Assembly (NCBI GenBank): GCA_031553765.1
Contig: JAVBKY010000009.1
Coordinates: 1 to 64,000 of the forward strand
DNA from: JAITMY01 sp031553765
Lineage (GTDB): Bacteria; Bacteroidota; Bacteroidia; Bacteroidales; UBA932
Reading direction: 5' to 3'
Length of the DNA stretch: 64,000 bases
Within the stretch, counting starts at the first letter, position 1; every line of letters starts with the position of its first letter. A program made the translations under genes and the position numbers. The notes under the pieces were generated by a model. The model was not told the DNA's origin, searched no databases, and saw nothing but the letters and a program-made list of their open reading frames with translations. This document shows, piece by piece, positions 61,351 through 64,000 of the stretch.

Positions 61351-62739
61351 CTACCTCTTCGTCCATCCACCGCCCAGCGCCTTGTAAAGTTCAGCTACAG
61401 CCGTTAGCTGCTGATGGCGAGTTGATGAAGCCTGTAGTTCGGCATCAAAAAGATTTGTTTCCTGCGTCATTACCTCAAGGTACGACGAGTAGCCGTGATC
61501 GTACAGCGCCTGGGTAAGCTGTAGTGCCTTGCGAGCCGCCTCAGATTGCTTTTGGCGAATTTCATTTTCCTCCTTATACGTATGGTAAGCAGACAAGGCA
61601 TCGTTTACCTCACGGAAAGCATTTAGCACTGTTTTTTGATAGCCCTGCATGGTTACCTCGGTACGAGCCCGCTCTATGGATACCCTGCGGCGATTTTGCC
61701 CGAACTGGAATATAGGTCCAGTAAGTCCACCTATACCCGATGCGTAGAAAGCATCACCCGAAAGGAGGTTACCCAAATCGGAGCTGGCTAAGCCAAATAG
61801 TCCCGTAAGGTTAAGGCTGGGATACATGGAAGCTTGCGCAACACCTACACGCTCGAACTGTGCATGCAGCGAAGCTTCAGCCTTTCTTATATCGGGACGA
61901 CGTTGTAGCAGCTGCGAGGGTAATCCAACAGGAATAGTAGGCATATACACGTGATCGGTGTTATCCATGCCGCGTGCAATGCTGCCGGGAAGAGTGCCGC
62001 AAATAACGCGAAGAGCATTTTCCGTTTGTGCGATTACGCGGGTAAAGTTAGGAATCATAACTGCAGCCAGCGCCTCCTGTTGTTCGGCCTGCAACTTATC
62101 TACCTCTGATACGTGCCCTTTCTCAAAGCGTTGAGTAATAATTTTTGTACTTTCCTTGCGGTTGCTGTATGTCTGCTCTGCTATGGCAAGGCGGGTGTCA
62201 AAATCGCGCAGCTGAAAGTAGAGTGCTGCCACCTGTGCAACAAGGCTTGCTTGTAGCGCATTCATATTTTCTTGGCTGGCGAGCATTTCTGCTACTGCCG
62301 ATCGCTTGCCATGTCGGAGCTTTCCCCATAGGTCAATCTCCCAATTCAACATGCCATAACCTTTGTAGACGCCACCGTTAATGGAGGCTCCCACCGCTTG
62401 CGCAGATCTTCCTACATCGCTATAGCTGCCGCTGATATTGTAGCTGAGCGAGGGTAGCATACTTGCCTTGGCATTGCCCGCAATCAGGCGTGCCTCCTCT
62501 ACTCGCGCGGCGGCAATTATCATATCAGGATTGTTGGCAATGGCCTTACTTATCAAGCTATCCAAAACGGGATCCTTAAACAACGCCCACCAGCTGGGTA
62601 GGGCAGAGGTGTCGGATGCAATATCTGTTCTGTAGCTGTCCGGTGTAGTTGGCTTGGGTGCGTTGTACTTGGAGCCCACCATACAACCGTGCAGAGATAT
62701 TAGTGCGAGGGAAATAATTAAGAGGCTTACCTTTTTCAT
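61351..62739 (-). CDS. Outer-membrane efflux lipoprotein, NodT/OprM type
   Basis: A 462-residue outer-membrane channel of RND efflux pumps. A lipobox LHGC (Cys19) ends the signal. MVGSKYNAPKPTTPDSYR and LPSWWALFKDPVLDSLI are the standard start of the NodT family, and duplicated coiled-coil regions (about 60-220 and 270-450) with LLQRRPDIRKAEASL follow. Its ATG overlaps the stop codon of the upstream RND gene in ATGA, so the two are translationally coupled. It would complete a tripartite pump whose adaptor gene lies outside the window. Confidence 0.92.
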   Translation of the reverse strand: MKKVSLLIISLALISLHGCMVGSKYNAPKPTTPDSYRTDIASDTSALPSWWALFKDPVLDSLISKAIANNPDMIIAAARVEEARLIAGNAKASMLPSLSYNISGSYSDVGRSAQAVGASINGGVYKGYGMLNWEIDLWGKLRHGKRSAVAEMLASQENMNALQASLVAQVAALYFQLRDFDTRLAIAEQTYSNRKESTKIITQRFEKGHVSEVDKLQAEQQEALAAVMIPNFTRVIAQTENALRVICGTLPGSIARGMDNTDHVYMPTIPVGLPSQLLQRRPDIRKAEASLHAQFERVGVAQASMYPSLNLTGLFGLASSDLGNLLSGDAFYASGIGGLTGPIFQFGQNRRRVSIERARTEVTMQGYQKTVLNAFREVNDALSAYHTYKEENEIRQKQSEAARKALQLTQALYDHGYSSYLEVMTQETNLFDAELQASSTRHQQLTAVAELYKALGGGWTKR

Positions 62740-64000
62740 TGTTCACCTCCTTTTTCTGTTACGCTTTCCACGGATTCCATGCTTCCTTTTTTCTTTTTTT
62801 TGCCCTCAATTAAAACGTAAAATGCCGGAATAAGAATAACGCCTATGGTGGTGGCAATAACCATGCCGCTAAACACCGTAACACCCATCACTTGACGTGC
62901 TTGTGCACCTGCGCCTGATGCCAGCATCAGCGGGGTTACACCCAGTATGAAGGCCAGCGAGGTCATCAAAATGGGGCGGAAGCGCAGCTTGGCACTTTCT
63001 AAGGCAGCATCAAATGCCGACATACCTTCCTCATCGCGCTTCATCTTGGCAAACTCCACAATCAGAATGGCGTTTTTGGCATTGAGGCCAATCAGCGTTA
63101 GCAATCCAATTTGAGCGAATATGTTGTTGACGTAGCTGGTAGCAAAGAGCCCGGCAAAGAAGAGTCCGAAAAAGGCACCTAAAGCAGCCCATGGCGTACC
63201 CAGTAGCACGCTGAAGGGTAACTTCCAGTTTTCGTATAGCGCAGCCAAAATGAGAAATACAAATACCAGCGCCATGGCGAACATGGTACCGCTTTTACCG
63301 CTTGCCTCCTTCTCCTGGTAGGAGGTGTTGCTCCACTGGTAACCCATGTCGGAGGGCAACACTTCTTTGGCCACTTCCTCCAGCGCATTCAGCGCATCGG
63401 CAGAACTATAGCCCTGCGCAGCCGAACCACTCACCTCTGCGGCTCGGTATATGTTAAAGTGGTTAGTGAACGAAGGTCCCGAAGTATTGCTGACATGCGC
63501 CAAAGTACCCAGCGGAATCATTTGTCCTTTGTGGTCGCGTACGTATAGCGAGTTAATGTCTTCAGGGGTCATACGGTAGGGCGCATCAGCCTGCACATAG
63601 GTACGATACTGCCTGCCAAACAGGTTAAAGTTGTTGATAAACGCACCACCTATAAAGGTAGAAATGGTGCTGTTTACATCCTGTATTGACAAGCCTAACT
63701 TTTGCACTTTTTCTATGTCCACCTCAATTTTTTTCTGAGGAACGTTAGCACGAAACATGGTGTACGCAATGCCAATTTCCGGCCGTTTAGAGGCCGCCAA
63801 AATAAACTTTTGTGTTTGCTCTGCCAAGTACTGTGGGCTGTTGCCACCGCGGTCTTGAATCATCATTGTAAAACCGGAACCTGTACCCAAGCCCGGAATG
63901 GGCGGCGGCCCAAATGCCAGCACTGTGGCTTCGCTAATGGACTTTGACATCAAGGCGTTGGTTCTCATGATTAGCTGTGCCGCCGTTTTTTCACGCTTAG
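62736..64000 (-). CDS. RND efflux transporter (AcrB-like), 5' part beyond window
   Basis: The C-terminal 420 or so residues of an inner-membrane RND pump; full-length members are about 1050. The frame is open past the internal Met at 63968 to the right edge (KREKTAAQLI precedes MRTNAL), so the start lies outside. FGPPPIPGLGTGSGF is the well-known porter-domain segment. The six C-terminal helices contain YENWKLPFSVLLGTPWAALG, GLNAKNAILIVEF and LRFRPILMTSLAFILGVTPL, all typical of the HAE1 multidrug family. It uses the proton gradient to export drugs or other toxic compounds. It appears unrelated to the pectin genes. Confidence 0.95.
   Translation of the reverse strand, partial: KREKTAAQLIMRTNALMSKSISEATVLAFGPPPIPGLGTGSGFTMMIQDRGGNSPQYLAEQTQKFILAASKRPEIGIAYTMFRANVPQKKIEVDIEKVQKLGLSIQDVNSTISTFIGGAFINNFNLFGRQYRTYVQADAPYRMTPEDINSLYVRDHKGQMIPLGTLAHVSNTSGPSFTNHFNIYRAAEVSGSAAQGYSSADALNALEEVAKEVLPSDMGYQWSNTSYQEKEASGKSGTMFAMALVFVFLILAALYENWKLPFSVLLGTPWAALGAFFGLFFAGLFATSYVNNIFAQIGLLTLIGLNAKNAILIVEFAKMKRDEEGMSAFDAALESAKLRFRPILMTSLAFILGVTPLMLASGAGAQARQVMGVTVFSGMVIATTIGVILIPAFYVLIEGKKKKKGSMESVESVTEKGGEQ

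Noticed and set aside
1..64000. Insertion sequences, phage genes, tRNA or rRNA genes
   Set aside because: No transposase, integrase, structural phage gene or recognisable tRNA/rRNA sequence was found on either strand.

Overview
The window reads as a chromosomal segment of a Bacteroidota bacterium, probably close to Bacteroidales. The evidence is a type IX secretion C-terminal sorting domain (1384-2454), several TAnnTTTG -7 promoter elements, a Bacteroidetes-style ECF sigma / TonB-like pair, FucP-type permeases, and families typical of Bacteroidetes glycan loci (DUF3826, DUF4861, PL1, GH28, GH78, GH95, GH2). No rRNA, tRNA, CRISPR array, transposase, integrase or phage gene was seen.

Layout. 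(1) 1-9103: two PL1-type pectate lyases (the first cut by the left edge), a T9SS cargo protein, DUF3826 and a large beta-helix protein. (2) 9175-11637: an ACS/ExuT-like transporter on the minus strand and a DapA-superfamily lyase. (3) 11910-28117: secreted glycan enzymes, namely an (alpha/alpha)6 hydrolase, a 1541-residue GH78-BNR-TIM fusion, an STN-esterase fusion, an alpha-glucuronidase-like lipoprotein, a GH2 with malectin domain and a beta-propeller. (4) 28352-35525: an Fe-alcohol dehydrogenase, then a sigma / TonB-like / vWA signalling module and two minus-strand envelope genes. (5) 35987-40047: an orphan corrinoid protein, a second DapA-like lyase, PdxA and a DUF1537 sugar-acid kinase. 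(6) 40154-48330: SGNH hydrolase, Na+ symporter, GH28, GH95 and DUF4861. (7) 48477-61154: aldo/keto reductase, Zn-dehydrogenase, lactonase-type amidohydrolase, three FucP-like permeases, GalM, ROK kinase, an SGLT-like symporter and AraD. (8) 61351-64000: the end of an RND efflux operon on the minus strand.

Taken together the genes describe extracellular and periplasmic breakdown of pectin, probably including its rhamnogalacturonan side chains, followed by uptake and catabolism of the released sugars. GH95, aldo/keto reductase, lactonase and Zn-dehydrogenase fit an oxidative L-galactose (or L-fucose) route, with L-galactonate going to D-tagaturonate. DUF1537 plus PdxA fits four-carbon sugar-acid catabolism to dihydroxyacetone phosphate. 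No SusC/SusD pair and no hybrid two-component regulator is present in the 64 kb.

The second strong theme is repeats. Most gaps between genes hold short palindromic or MITE-like elements of about eight families. Some are nested, one supplies a stop codon, and two appear to lie in frame inside a kinase gene. The most unusual protein-level items are the three-domain fusion at 13501-18126, the orphan corrinoid protein beside the sugar-acid genes, and a near-identical TonB-plug-linker segment shared by the TonB-like and vWA genes.
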